From positions 124,001 through 188,000 of the forward strand of contig CALODT010000003.1 of assembly GCA_942492205.1 (NCBI GenBank): 64,000 bases of DNA, written 5' to 3'. The DNA comes from UBA1847 sp942492205. Lineage in GTDB: Bacteria; Pseudomonadota; Gammaproteobacteria; Steroidobacterales; Woeseiaceae. Below the pieces are notes generated by a model that ran no database searches, was not told the origin of the DNA, and saw only the letters and a list, made by a program, of their open reading frames with translations. Below, one piece after another: positions 7,785-17,171 of the stretch. The position numbers were made by a program, and so were the translations under genes. Within the stretch, counting starts at the first letter, position 1; the number at the start of each line of letters is the position of its first letter.

Positions 7785-8785
7785 AGTTGCAGGCAGCTCA
7801 GCTCTCGTCCCACCTGAAGAAGTCTCTCGCACCCTGCTACCTCGTCACGGGCGACGAGCATCTGCTGGTCGCCGAGGCGATGGACGAGATCCGCGAGGAG
7901 GCGCGCAAGCGCGGCTTCGGTATGCGAGAGCTGCACGTTGCGACGACCGGTTTTGACTGGACACAGCTGACCGCGTCAAGCGGCAACCTGTCGTTGTTTG
8001 CGGAGCAGCGAATTATCGAGCTCCGGCTGCCCACCGGAAAGCCCGGTCGTGCAGGCGGGCAGGCGATCATCGAACTGGCGGAGCGCGCCGGACCGGAAAC
8101 CCTTTTCATCGTGACGGCACCGAAGCTTGATCGCAGTGCCGCGTCATCCAAATGGGCCAAGACGGTCGAGAAACTGGGTGTTCAAGTGGCGATCTGGCCT
8201 ATTGGCTTGCGTGAGTTACCCGGCTGGATCGCTGCCCGAATGCGTCAGGCCGGGCTGCAACCGGAGCGCGATGTTGTTGCGTTGATCGCGGATCGGGTTG
8301 AAGGCAACTTGCTGGCGGCCGGGCAGGAAATTGAGAAGCTACGGCTGCTGTTGGGCGAGGGGCCGGTCACTGTGGAGGATGTCAGCAACGCGGTAGCCAA
8401 TAGCAGCCGATACGACGTCTACAAGCTCACCGATGCAGCCCTTGGCGGCGACGCAGGACGTGCCGTCCGGATACTCGGTGGTTTGCGCTCCGAGGGTGTC
8501 GAGCCGGTCATCGTCATGTGGGCGCTGACGCGTGAGCTGCGGACACTGTCAGCACTTGACGATGTCGTGCGACAAGGCGGCAATCTCGGTAGCGCGATGC
8601 AGCAGAACGGCGTCTGGAGCAATCGCCAGGGGCTGGTTCGCAGCTGTATGGGACGACACCAGTCGGGAACCTTTCACCGTATGCTGAAAGCGACCGGGCG
8701 GGCGGATGCGGCCGCCAAAGGACAACGTCCGGGCGATCCGTGGCAGATGGCCTGCGATATCGTCATCGGGATGGCGCGCCAATGA
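7781..8785 (+). CDS. holA: DNA polymerase III delta subunit
   Basis: Delta is the clamp-loader subunit that opens the beta sliding clamp. Seen: LAPCYLVTGDEHLLVAEAMDEIR at the N-terminus (an AAA+-like fold without a Walker A motif), the PKLDRSAASSKWAK segment, the middle domain beginning around IADRVEGNLLAAGQEIEKL, and the C-terminal collar domain ending with PWQMACDIV. It has 334 residues, a normal length. The TTG start at 7781 overlaps the preceding stop by 4 bases and fits the usual K-L-x-x-x-Q-L start. holA normally follows lptE; here 5.3 kb intervene. Confidence 0.95.
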   Translation: MKLQAAQLSSHLKKSLAPCYLVTGDEHLLVAEAMDEIREEARKRGFGMRELHVATTGFDWTQLTASSGNLSLFAEQRIIELRLPTGKPGRAGGQAIIELAERAGPETLFIVTAPKLDRSAASSKWAKTVEKLGVQVAIWPIGLRELPGWIAARMRQAGLQPERDVVALIADRVEGNLLAAGQEIEKLRLLLGEGPVTVEDVSNAVANSSRYDVYKLTDAALGGDAGRAVRILGGLRSEGVEPVIVMWALTRELRTLSALDDVVRQGGNLGSAMQQNGVWSNRQGLVRSCMGRHQSGTFHRMLKATGRADAAAKGQRPGDPWQMACDIVIGMARQ

Positions 8786-9414
8786 AGCCCATGGGCGTTT
8801 TCGGCGGCACCTTCGATCCTGTTCATTACGGCCACCTGCGCACTGCCTTCGAAATGCTGCAGGCCCTGCGCTTTGATTGTGTTCGATTCATCCCCTGCGG
8901 CGATCCGCCGCACCGCGGCACGACGTATGCGTCGGCCGGCGAGCGCCTGCGCATGGTTGCGCTCGCGATCGAGGGCCAGGCGGGATTCATCGTGGACGAT
9001 CGCGAAGTGCGGCGTGAGGGGCCGTCCTACTCGATCGATACACTTTTGTCGTTGCGAGAGGAATTTCCCGAGCGTGCGTTGGGTCTCATTATTGGAATGG
9101 ATGCTTTTCTTGGGCTACCGGCGTGGCACCGCTGGGAGGATATTCTCGGCACGGCACATATTATCGTCGCGCACCGACCCGGCTGGAAGGCGCCGGATAT
9201 GGGCCCGCTGGGCGACCTGATCACGGAGTTCGGTACGCATCGCGTCGACGATCTGCACGCGACGCGGCACGGCCGCGTTCACATCCACGCGGTAACGCAA
9301 CTGGAAATATCGTCGACGGAAATTCGTGACCTGGTCAAGGCCGGGCGTGACCCGAGGTTCCTGATGCCCGATGCGGTGCGCGACGAAATAAGGGCCTCGG
9401 CCTGCTATGTGTGA
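8782..9414 (+). CDS. nadD: Nicotinate-mononucleotide adenylyltransferase
   Basis: Adenylates nicotinate mononucleotide to deamido-NAD in NAD synthesis. Seen: GVFGGTFDPVHYGHL with the HxGH nucleotidyl-transfer motif (His15, His18), PCGDPPHR, the GMDAFLGLPAWHRW segment and the C-terminal ISSTEIR motif. The product is 210 residues. ATG 8782 overlaps the holA stop (ATGA), the usual coupling in holA-nadD pairs. This gene links to the kynurenine operon at the other end of the window only if the latter feeds quinolinate into NAD synthesis, which cannot be told here. Confidence 0.96.
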   Translation: MKPMGVFGGTFDPVHYGHLRTAFEMLQALRFDCVRFIPCGDPPHRGTTYASAGERLRMVALAIEGQAGFIVDDREVRREGPSYSIDTLLSLREEFPERALGLIIGMDAFLGLPAWHRWEDILGTAHIIVAHRPGWKAPDMGPLGDLITEFGTHRVDDLHATRHGRVHIHAVTQLEISSTEIRDLVKAGRDPRFLMPDAVRDEIRASACYV

Positions 9415-9507
9415 GTGGCCAGCTGGCAAGGCGAATATGATGACATCAACATTGACAGGATTAGTTCACAACCAGGAGTCCAATTTGAAGATTACTGAGA
9501 CCTGCGC

Positions 9508-9861
9508 ATGAATAGCGAGCAACTCACCAGCCTGATCATCGAGGCGCTTGACGACGTCAAAGCCAAAGACATCGTGAAGCTCGACGTTCGCAACATGACC
9601 ACCGTAACTGACTTCATGGTAGTCGCCAGCGGCACGTCGAATCGCCACGTCAAGTCGTTGGTCGATAACGTGGCGGAAAAGGCCAAGGAAGCGGGTTGCC
9701 GGCCAGTCGGCATAGAAGGTGAAGAGGGTGGCGAGTGGGTGCTGCTCGATCTGCAGGATGCCCTGGTACATGTCATGCTGCCGAAAGTGCGGGAGTTCTA
9801 CAAACTGGAGAAACTCTGGTCGATCGTCCCGAAGGACGATGTGACGGCTACCAAAGCCTAG
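9508..9861 (+). CDS. rsfS: Ribosome silencing factor RsfS
   Basis: Binds ribosomal protein uL14 and blocks subunit joining in starvation. Seen: the family core DIVKLDVRNMTTVTDFMVVASG (split at residues 21-42), SNRHVKSLVDNV, the GEEGGEWVLLDLQDALVHVM segment and the FYKLEKLW end. The 117-residue length is typical. It lies between nadD and rlmH exactly as in E. coli and many other bacteria, 93 bases after nadD. That gap may hold a promoter but no clear one was identified. Confidence 0.96.
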   Translation: MNSEQLTSLIIEALDDVKAKDIVKLDVRNMTTVTDFMVVASGTSNRHVKSLVDNVAEKAKEAGCRPVGIEGEEGGEWVLLDLQDALVHVMLPKVREFYKLEKLWSIVPKDDVTATKA

Positions 9862-9884
9862 GCCTGTGTAAGGAGGTCTGGCGG

Positions 9885-10355
9885 GTGCACATTCGACTAT
9901 TGGCGGTTGGTGATCGCCAGCCAACCTGGGTAGATGAGGCTTTCGGCAACTACACCGAAAGATATCCGCGCGAGTGGAAGTTTCGACTCGATACTATTCC
10001 GACGGCGCGGCGCGGCAAGAACGAAAAGACGCTGCAGGCCAGGGCAGCCGAAGGTGAGCAGATACTGGCGAAGCTCGCGAAGACGGAACAGGTTGTGCTG
10101 CTCGACGAACGGGGAACAGAACTCAGCAGTGCTTCGCTGGCGGAACGGCTGCTGGACTGGCAGCGCAACAGTCGCGATCTGTGCTTTATCATTGGGGGTC
10201 CGGATGGCGTCGCGGATACCTGTCGCCAACGTGCGGATTTCGTCTGGTCGTTGTCGCGCTTGACGCTGCCGCATGGCCTGGCGCGAGTCCTGTTTGCGGA
10301 GCAACTGTACCGGGCGTGGTCCTTGCAGACAGGCCACCCTTATCACCGGTCCTAG
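9885..10355 (+). CDS. rlmH: 23S rRNA pseudouridine-1915 N3-methyltransferase
   Basis: SPOUT-family enzyme that methylates pseudouridine 1915 in helix 69 of 23S rRNA. Seen: the HIRLLAVGDRQPTWV N-terminus, the QVVLLDERG segment, the IIGGPDGV SAM-binding knot and the SRLTLPHGLARVLFAEQLYRAW motif, ending in HPYHR as in other members. The start is GTG at 9885, fixed by a near-perfect Shine-Dalgarno AAGGAGGT at 9870-9877, 7 bases upstream. The 156-residue length is normal. Helix 69 is also the reported target area of DarP, which is truncated elsewhere in this window. Confidence 0.96.
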   Translation: MHIRLLAVGDRQPTWVDEAFGNYTERYPREWKFRLDTIPTARRGKNEKTLQARAAEGEQILAKLAKTEQVVLLDERGTELSSASLAERLLDWQRNSRDLCFIIGGPDGVADTCRQRADFVWSLSRLTLPHGLARVLFAEQLYRAWSLQTGHPYHRS

Positions 10356-10359
10356 GGCA

Positions 10360-10965
10360 TTGGCCAGCGCACCGGGCACAGGTCTGCACCTGGCTTCCTC
10401 GTCGCCACGTCGTCGCGAGATTCTCGAGGCGCTGGGTCTTGAGTTTTCAGTCCAGGTCGTCGATGTCGATGAGTCCCGGTACGCTGGCGAGTCAGCACAG
10501 CAGATGGTGCTCAGGCTTGCAATGGCCAAAGCGGCTGCGGCGGAAATCGATGCGAGCGACCTGGTCATTGGCTCCGATACCGCGGTAGTGCTGGATGACG
10601 AAATCCTCGGCAAGCCCATCGACGAGGACGATGCGATCGCTATGCTATTGAAGCTTTCAGGGCGGCAGCACTCTGTTCTTACCGGTGTCGCCTTGCGTGG
10701 GCCTGACGGCGTGCACACAGCGCTTTCCTCGACGGATGTTTCTTTTCGAGAAATCAGTCCAGACGAGGCGCTGGCCTACTGGCACAGTGGAGAGCCTCGT
10801 GACAAGGCTGGGGCGTACGGCATTCAGGGTCGCGGCGGCGCGTTTGTTACAGCGATAAGCGGAAGCTATTCGGGCGTCGTCGGCCTGCCGGTTTACGAGA
10901 CGGTGCAGCTGTTGCGGGCAGCGGGCGTGGATATTTTATTACAGCGGAAAGACGATGACGGATGA
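10360..10965 (+). CDS. maf: Maf-family nucleoside triphosphate pyrophosphatase (YhdE type)
   Basis: House-cleaning enzyme that hydrolyses dTTP, UTP and modified pyrimidine nucleotides. Seen: LASSSPRRREIL (the SxxR catalytic signature), DLVIGSDTAVVLDDEILGKP, SGRQHSVLTGVAL and the C-terminal DKAGAYGIQGRGGAFV and SGSYSGVVGLPVYET segments. The start is uncertain: no ATG fits, and TTG 10360 (with TAGGG just upstream) gives a 201-residue protein of normal length. Position directly before rng, overlapping it by 11 bases, matches the E. coli yhdE-rng order, so the YhdE rather than the YceF subfamily is favoured. Confidence 0.92.
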   Translation: MASAPGTGLHLASSSPRRREILEALGLEFSVQVVDVDESRYAGESAQQMVLRLAMAKAAAAEIDASDLVIGSDTAVVLDDEILGKPIDEDDAIAMLLKLSGRQHSVLTGVALRGPDGVHTALSSTDVSFREISPDEALAYWHSGEPRDKAGAYGIQGRGGAFVTAISGSYSGVVGLPVYETVQLLRAAGVDILLQRKDDDG

Positions 10966-12433
10966 GTCGCTAAAAGAAGAAATCCTGATCAACGTTACGC
11001 CCAGTGAGGTGCGCGCAGCGTTGCTCGAGAACGGCGTTCTGCAGGAGGTCTATATCGAGCGGTCGGTGCGTCGCGGGCTGAACAGCAACATCTATAAAGG
11101 CCGTGTTTTGCGCGTGCTGCCGGGCATGCAGGCTGCCTTCGTTGATATCGGTCTCGATCGCACGGCGTTCCTGCATGCATCGGACATAGCCTCGGGCCGC
11201 AACGGCAATGGCGCTTCCGAGTCACCGAATATCCGCGACCTGGTTCGTGAAGGCGACGAACTCATGGTGCAGGTGTTGAAGGACCCGCTGGGCAACAAGG
11301 GCGCCCGCCTGACAACGCTCATTACCCTGCCATCACGACACGTTGTGCTGCTGCCTTATAGTGACGCTGTTGGTATCTCGGCGCGCATCGAAGATGAGCA
11401 GGAGCGAGAGCGCCTGCGGCTGCTCACGGAGGAAATCCTCGCCGAGCGCGGCCTAACCTGCGGAGCGATCGTGCGTACCGTCGCGGAGGGTATGGGCAGG
11501 GACGCCCTGGAGGCTGATCTCGGCTATACGATCCGGCTTTGGGAAGTTGTTAAGGAGCGATACAGCACGAGTCGTGTAAAAGACCTTATTCATGAGGATC
11601 TGTCGCTGCCGCTGCGTGTGCTGCGGGACATGGTGACCGGCGATATCGAACGCATCCTGGTTGATTCCGAGGAGGATTATCTCGGCATGCGGGACTTTGC
11701 CGACACCTACCTGCCGCATATCAATGCCGCGCTGGAGCTGTACAAGCGACGGCGGCCAATTTTTGACATGCACGGTATCGAGGATGAGATCCACCGCTCT
11801 CTTGATCGAAGTATTCCCTTAAAATCAGGGGGTTATTTGATTTTCGATCAAACCGAGGCGATGACGACCGTGGATATCAATACCGGCGGCTATGTGGGTC
11901 ATCGCAACCTCGAAGAGACCATTTACCGGACCAACCTCGAAGCGGCCGTCGCGATCGCCCGGCAGCTGCGCCTGCGGAACCTCGGCGGCATTATCATCAT
12001 CGACTTTATCGATATGGAGGAAGAGGAGCACCGCGACAACGTGCTGCAGGTGCTCGAGCAGTCAATGGCGCGAGATCATGCCCGGCATCAGATCATGCCG
12101 GTCTCGCCGCTCGGGCTGGTTGAAATGACGCGCAAGCGCACGCGCGAAAGTTTGCAGCATATCCTCTGCGAGGACTGTCCAAGTTGTGCTGGCCGGGGCT
12201 TCGTGATGACTGCAGAGACGGTTTGCTTCGAGATATTCCGCGAGATCATACGGCAGTCTCGGCAGTTCGAATTCGAGGAAGTCCTCGTGCTGGCGCACCA
12301 GGATGCGATCGAGCTGCTGCTGGACGAGCAGGCGCGTAGCCTCGCGGAGCTGGAAGAGCAGACCGGAAAATCGATACGTCTTCAGACCGAGTCGCTCTAC
12401 CTCCAGGATCAGTTCGATGTCGTGCTGATGTAG
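10955..12433 (+). CDS. rng: Ribonuclease G
   Basis: Endoribonuclease that matures the 5' end of 16S rRNA and degrades mRNA. Seen: ILINVTPSEVRAALLENG, the S1-like region YKGRVLRVLPGMQAAFVDIGLDR with interruptions typical of the family, the DNase I-like core with TVDINTGGYVG and GGIIIIDFIDM (catalytic aspartates), and a zinc-link Cys motif CEDCPSCAGRG near residue 405. At 492 residues it is RNase G sized and lacks the long C-terminal scaffold of RNase E. It sits in the conserved order maf-rng-yhdP. Confidence 0.96.
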   Translation: MTDESLKEEILINVTPSEVRAALLENGVLQEVYIERSVRRGLNSNIYKGRVLRVLPGMQAAFVDIGLDRTAFLHASDIASGRNGNGASESPNIRDLVREGDELMVQVLKDPLGNKGARLTTLITLPSRHVVLLPYSDAVGISARIEDEQERERLRLLTEEILAERGLTCGAIVRTVAEGMGRDALEADLGYTIRLWEVVKERYSTSRVKDLIHEDLSLPLRVLRDMVTGDIERILVDSEEDYLGMRDFADTYLPHINAALELYKRRRPIFDMHGIEDEIHRSLDRSIPLKSGGYLIFDQTEAMTTVDINTGGYVGHRNLEETIYRTNLEAAVAIARQLRLRNLGGIIIIDFIDMEEEEHRDNVLQVLEQSMARDHARHQIMPVSPLGLVEMTRKRTRESLQHILCEDCPSCAGRGFVMTAETVCFEIFREIIRQSRQFEFEEVLVLAHQDAIELLLDEQARSLAELEEQTGKSIRLQTESLYLQDQFDVVLM

Positions 12434-12455
12434 TAATCGGATAAGCTGCAAGAAA

Positions 12456-15400
12456 ATGAAAGTACTTCTGCAACGACTGTTCAAGTTCCTGGCCTACACG
12501 GCGGCAGGCGTTGTCATATTGCTGGCCATTGCGGTTGGCCTGTTCCGGCTGTTTCTGCCACGACTCTCCGAGTACCAGGAGGACATCAAGGATCTGGCAA
12601 GTGCTGCCATTGGCATGCAGGTCGAATTCTCCGGCATGGATGCACGCTGGGGCCTGAGCGGTCCGGAGCTGGAGTTTTATGATGCCGAACTGATTCGGCT
12701 GGACACCCAGGTACGCGTATTGGCGGCTGAGAAAGTCGGCGTTAGTGTCGCTTTGACGCGGCTGCTGCTCGAGGGAGAACGGGTCATTGACCGTGTTGTC
12801 GTTAGTGATACGAGCATCGAGGTTCGACAGCTCGACGGCGGTGGCTGGTGGATTCAGGGCGCGCCGATCGATGAGCTGCTGGCCAATCGCGCCCCGGGCA
12901 GGCCGGCCCCCAGCGAGATCGAGTTCATTGCCGAGGACATCCAGGTTGCGTTCCTGCAGCCCGGCGACGAGCGACCGCGATTCTTCACTGTGCCGCGTTC
13001 GGTTGTCAGCATAGACAAGCGCAGACTGGCAATTTCCGCCGAGATTCGTCCGCCCGGCGACCTCGGCCGCCGGCTTGGCGTCACGGCGACCCAGCTGCTT
13101 GATCGACCGGGCGACGAGCGACAATGGGACGTCAATATCGAGGGTGATGATATCCAGCTTGCCGGCTGGTCAAAGCTCAATTGGGCTGACGGTCGGCGCA
13201 TACTTTCCGGGTCCGGTGATTTCGACGTGTCAGTCGCCTACTCGGGCGGACGCGTTACGAATGCGAGCGCGGATATCGATGTCACGGACGTGGCATTCGT
13301 CGAGCAGCAGGTATTTGATCTGCGGGGGCGCTTCGAGCTCGATATTGCGCCGGACGGGTGGCTGGTTGCTGCTGAAGAGTTTCAAATAGTGACGCCGGCA
13401 CATGAGTGGCCTGAGACGTCCATGCGGGCAGAGGTCGGCACCGACGAAGGCAAGATCGTCATGATGGACGTGAATGCCTCTTATCTGAAGCTGGATGACG
13501 CCCGTCTGTTCGAACCGTGGCTGCCGGCCAGGCAGCAACAGCAGCTGTCGGGCTTTGACCCCAGCGGTACGGTACGCACCTTGATAGCCACGATATCCGA
13601 TATGCATACCGATGCACCGCGTTTCGATATTGCGGCCGAACTGCAGGATGCGGGGGTGGCGGCAGAGGGGCGCCGTCCGGGTCTGCGCGGCTTTTCCGGC
13701 GTGTTGCGGGCAAACCGCCTGGGTGGTCGGCTGGAAATCCGCTCCTCCGATGCGCTCGTTGAGTTGCCGGAGTACCTCAACAAACCGATTGAGATCACAT
13801 CGGCAGACGGTACCGTCATCTGGCGCAGTAGCGATACGAGCACGACGATCCTGTCGGACAGCATTCGTGTTCGCAATACCATCTTTGACAGCCAGAGTAA
13901 CGTACAGCTGGTCATCAAAGACGCCGAGTCATCACCGGTAATCGACCTGGCAAGCACATGGAGTATCAGCGACCTTGCCGCCGCGCGGGAATACATACCT
14001 CAAAAGGTCATCAAACCGAAATTGTACGACTGGTTCCAGTCGGCGCTGGTCAAGGGGTCAGTTGCCAGAGGATCAACGACGCTCTACGGCCCGCTCGACA
14101 AGTTCCCGTTCGACAACAACGAAGGGAGATTCCTGCTGCAGGGCTCGGTGCGAAACCTGACGTTCAAATATCATCCGCAGTGGCCGGCGACCGAGCGATC
14201 GGACATGGAGGTCGTACTCGATAACATGCGCCTGTACTCGGAGCGCAACCGCTCCATCAGTGCAGGGAATGAAACGGTCGATGCTCGCATCGAGATTGCG
14301 GATTTGCGTGAACCCGTGCTGACCATCGATGCGTTTTCGACGGGAACGCTGGACTCCATACGAGCGTTCTCCATGCAGAGTCCGATCGGCGACATATTCG
14401 GCGGCCAGCTTGAACGTATCGCCGTGTCTGGTGATGCATCCTTTACGCTTGATCTCACCGTACCGCTGAAAGACACAAAGTCGTTTGCGTTTACCAGTCG
14501 TGTCCGAAGTAACAACGGCAGCCTCGCCATAGCCGGATTTCCCGCCGAGATAACGGACATGATCGGGGAGGTGACGATCTCGCGAGATGAGATTTCCAGC
14601 TCGGGTCTCGCCGCGCGCTTTCTCGGCGATAGTGTCGACGTCGACCTGTCACGTTCGGAAGATCCCCGATTCAGCGTCGTGGCGACGACTCGCGGCAAGG
14701 TCTCGGCCGAAGCGATTATCGCAGAGTTTGGCATGCCGCTCGACGGCTTGATAAGTGGCTCCACCGATTACGAAACGCGTATTCTCTTTCCGCGCGGCAA
14801 ACTGGACGAACCGTCACCGCTGACCATACAGATCGACAGTGAACTGGAGGGCCTGGGCTTCGACTTTCCGGAGCCGCTCGGCAAACCCGATGTCACCGCG
14901 ATGAAAATCAAAGGTGATATTCGCATCCTGCCGGGCGGCGAGAAAATAGAAACTGCCGGTTTTGCGGAAAACGGACTCGCCTGGCAGGTCGCCTTTGCGA
15001 AGCTCGAAGATGCCTGGGACTTCGACCGTGGCGTGGTTTCGATGGGCGGTGATCCCGCTGCGCCGGCGGAAACGCGCGGACTGCACATACGTGGGTCGGC
15101 CGGTACCGTGCGTCTCGATGACTGGCTGAACCTGTCGCGAGGTGGCGAGGACAAAACCGGCGCGGCCGAGCGCATTCGCTCTATTGATCTGATGGTAGAT
15201 GATCTTTACGCCGTGGGTCAGCATCTCAAAGCGCACCGCGTCCAGGTTGATCGCAGCGCACAGGATTGGCTGGTTCAGGTCGACGGCGACGATGTCGCTG
15301 GCTCGATCTTCGTGCCCTACGACTTTGGTTCGGAGCGAGCCATGGTGCTCGAGATGCAGCGTATGCGCCTTCCGGGCGACGACGAGTCCACCGGAGAAGC

Positions 15401-16298
15401 GTCGACGCTGGATCCACGAAAACTTCCACCCATCACGATGACGGCAGAGGAGTTTGCGCTGGGTGACCGCAACCTGGGCGCTGTCGACGTTCGTATCGAG
15501 CGAATTGCCGATGGTCTCGAGGCCACCGCGATAACGACGAAGGATGCGAGCTTCGAGATCGTCGGCACCGCACGCTGGATCGCAGATGCGTCCGATCCGC
15601 TGGGCAGCCGCACCTTTGCCAGCGGGACGCTGACCAGTACGAATGTAGTGGAGACGATGCGGCGTCTGGGTTTTGCGCCGGGAATCGTCAGCAACCAGAT
15701 GACAACGAACCTGGACCTGAACTGGTCTGGCGGTCCCCGCGCCGAGTTCCTGAGTGTGCTCGACGGCGAGGTACAGGTGCGGTTTGGCGACGGTCAGCTC
15801 GAAGAGGTCGAACCGGGTGCAGGCCGCATGATGGGGCTGATGAGCATCGTCGAATTGCCGCGGCGCCTGTCGCTCGATTTTCGTGATGTATTCAGCAAAG
15901 GCTTCGGCTTCGACAAGATTGCCGGCACGTTCCGTATCGTTGACGGTGAGGCATACACCTGCGACCTTTCACTGGAAGGCCCCGCCGCCGATATCGGTAT
16001 CGTCGGGCGAGCCGGTCTCGCGGGACGGGACTACGAGCAGGCCGCCGTCGTCAGTGCAAACTTCGGCAACACGTTACCTATCGTTGGTGCGGTTGTGGCC
16101 GGGCCGCAGGTTGCCGCAGCGTTACTGGTGTTCTCGCAAATCTTCAAGAAACCACTGCAGGAGGTTGGCCAGGTCTACTACGGTATTCGCGGTAGCTGGG
16201 ACGAGCCAGCCGTCGAGACAACCACAGCCGAGGATTTCGCTTACCATGGTGAACTGGCAGGCTGCGTCGCTGGCGCAGAGTCAGTCAACACGGAATAG
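12456..16298 (+). CDS. yhdP: YhdP family AsmA-like phospholipid transport protein
   Basis: Very long (1280 residues) inner-membrane-anchored periplasmic protein of the AsmA-like/DUF3971 family; YhdP with TamB and YdbH moves phospholipids to the outer membrane in E. coli. Seen: one N-terminal membrane helix (about residues 10-33, AAGVVILLAIAVGLFRLFL), then a long beta-rich body with repeated groove segments, and the C-terminal AsmA-like end (PIVGAVVAGPQVAAALLV, the YGIRGSWDEP repeat end). Length matches E. coli YhdP (1266). It follows rng by 22 bases. Confidence 0.95.
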   Translation: MKVLLQRLFKFLAYTAAGVVILLAIAVGLFRLFLPRLSEYQEDIKDLASAAIGMQVEFSGMDARWGLSGPELEFYDAELIRLDTQVRVLAAEKVGVSVALTRLLLEGERVIDRVVVSDTSIEVRQLDGGGWWIQGAPIDELLANRAPGRPAPSEIEFIAEDIQVAFLQPGDERPRFFTVPRSVVSIDKRRLAISAEIRPPGDLGRRLGVTATQLLDRPGDERQWDVNIEGDDIQLAGWSKLNWADGRRILSGSGDFDVSVAYSGGRVTNASADIDVTDVAFVEQQVFDLRGRFELDIAPDGWLVAAEEFQIVTPAHEWPETSMRAEVGTDEGKIVMMDVNASYLKLDDARLFEPWLPARQQQQLSGFDPSGTVRTLIATISDMHTDAPRFDIAAELQDAGVAAEGRRPGLRGFSGVLRANRLGGRLEIRSSDALVELPEYLNKPIEITSADGTVIWRSSDTSTTILSDSIRVRNTIFDSQSNVQLVIKDAESSPVIDLASTWSISDLAAAREYIPQKVIKPKLYDWFQSALVKGSVARGSTTLYGPLDKFPFDNNEGRFLLQGSVRNLTFKYHPQWPATERSDMEVVLDNMRLYSERNRSISAGNETVDARIEIADLREPVLTIDAFSTGTLDSIRAFSMQSPIGDIFGGQLERIAVSGDASFTLDLTVPLKDTKSFAFTSRVRSNNGSLAIAGFPAEITDMIGEVTISRDEISSSGLAARFLGDSVDVDLSRSEDPRFSVVATTRGKVSAEAIIAEFGMPLDGLISGSTDYETRILFPRGKLDEPSPLTIQIDSELEGLGFDFPEPLGKPDVTAMKIKGDIRILPGGEKIETAGFAENGLAWQVAFAKLEDAWDFDRGVVSMGGDPAAPAETRGLHIRGSAGTVRLDDWLNLSRGGEDKTGAAERIRSIDLMVDDLYAVGQHLKAHRVQVDRSAQDWLVQVDGDDVAGSIFVPYDFGSERAMVLEMQRMRLPGDDESTGEASTLDPRKLPPITMTAEEFALGDRNLGAVDVRIERIADGLEATAITTKDASFEIVGTARWIADASDPLGSRTFASGTLTSTNVVETMRRLGFAPGIVSNQMTTNLDLNWSGGPRAEFLSVLDGEVQVRFGDGQLEEVEPGAGRMMGLMSIVELPRRLSLDFRDVFSKGFGFDKIAGTFRIVDGEAYTCDLSLEGPAADIGIVGRAGLAGRDYEQAAVVSANFGNTLPIVGAVVAGPQVAAALLVFSQIFKKPLQEVGQVYYGIRGSWDEPAVETTTAEDFAYHGELAGCVAGAESVNTE

Positions 16299-16316
16299 GG
16301 GCAACGGCGTCAGGCG

Positions 16317-17132
16317 ATGCATGTAGCGGCAATACAAATGAACAGCGGTCCGGACGTGTCAGCAAACCTCGCGTTGGCCGGTAGCCTTCTCGATGAGGCG
16401 GGTCAGGCGGAGTGCGTGCTGGCGGTGCTGCCGGAGAATTTCGCTTTGATGCCGGAACACGGTAAAGACAAGGCGCGCATTGCCGAGCAGCCGGATCAGG
16501 GGCCGATACAGGCTTTTCTCGCCGCTGCAGCAGCACGTAACGGACTCTGGATTGTCGCCGGCAGCATGCCGCTCGTCTCGCCTGCGATTGCGGAGCAGAA
16601 GGTGTATGGCGCTTGCCCGGTTTATGATGCGACGGGCAAGGCGCAGGCGATCTACCGAAAAATTCATCTGTTCGATGTCGACCTCGTCGCGAAACAGGAG
16701 TCGTATCGGGAATCGGCATCGATGTATCCGGGAAACGAGCTGGTTACCGTCGACTCCCCTTGCGGCCGTATCGGCCTGACAATTTGTTACGACCTCCGGT
16801 TTCCGGAGATGTACAGGCGACTGGTCGATGAGGGCGCGACGATGTTCACCGTACCGGCGGCGTTTACCCAGACCACGGGTGAAGCGCACTGGCACACGCT
16901 GCTACGGGCGCGCGCTATCGAAAATCTGGCTTATGTGATTGCACCCGGGCAATATGGACGGCACCCTGACAATCGCTCGACATTCGGGCATTCCCTGATT
17001 TGCGATCCCTGGGGGCGTATCCTGGCCGAGCAGGCCGAGGGCAACGGCGTGGTTGTGGCGGACATCGATCCTGCACTGCCGGCCCGTCTTCGCAGCGAGT
17101 TCCCGGCGCTGGCTAATCGCCGGCTCACATAG
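16317..17132 (+). CDS. Carbon-nitrogen hydrolase (Nit1-type, deaminated glutathione amidase)
   Basis: Member of the nitrilase superfamily, Nit1/YbeM branch, which removes faulty deaminated glutathione. The E-K-C triad is visible: Glu40 in LPENFAL, Lys115 in RKIHLFDVD and Cys157 in TICYDLRFPE. The 271-residue length fits Nit1. The order yhdP-nit-tldD, with 18 bases after yhdP, suggests a single transcript and is common in gammaproteobacteria. The exact substrate is inferred from the subfamily signature KIHLFDVD; another small amide is possible. Confidence 0.9.
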   Translation: MHVAAIQMNSGPDVSANLALAGSLLDEAGQAECVLAVLPENFALMPEHGKDKARIAEQPDQGPIQAFLAAAAARNGLWIVAGSMPLVSPAIAEQKVYGACPVYDATGKAQAIYRKIHLFDVDLVAKQESYRESASMYPGNELVTVDSPCGRIGLTICYDLRFPEMYRRLVDEGATMFTVPAAFTQTTGEAHWHTLLRARAIENLAYVIAPGQYGRHPDNRSTFGHSLICDPWGRILAEQAEGNGVVVADIDPALPARLRSEFPALANRRLT

Positions 17133-17171
17133 AAGTACAAAACAGGCAAAATAGGAGAGGGACATACCGTC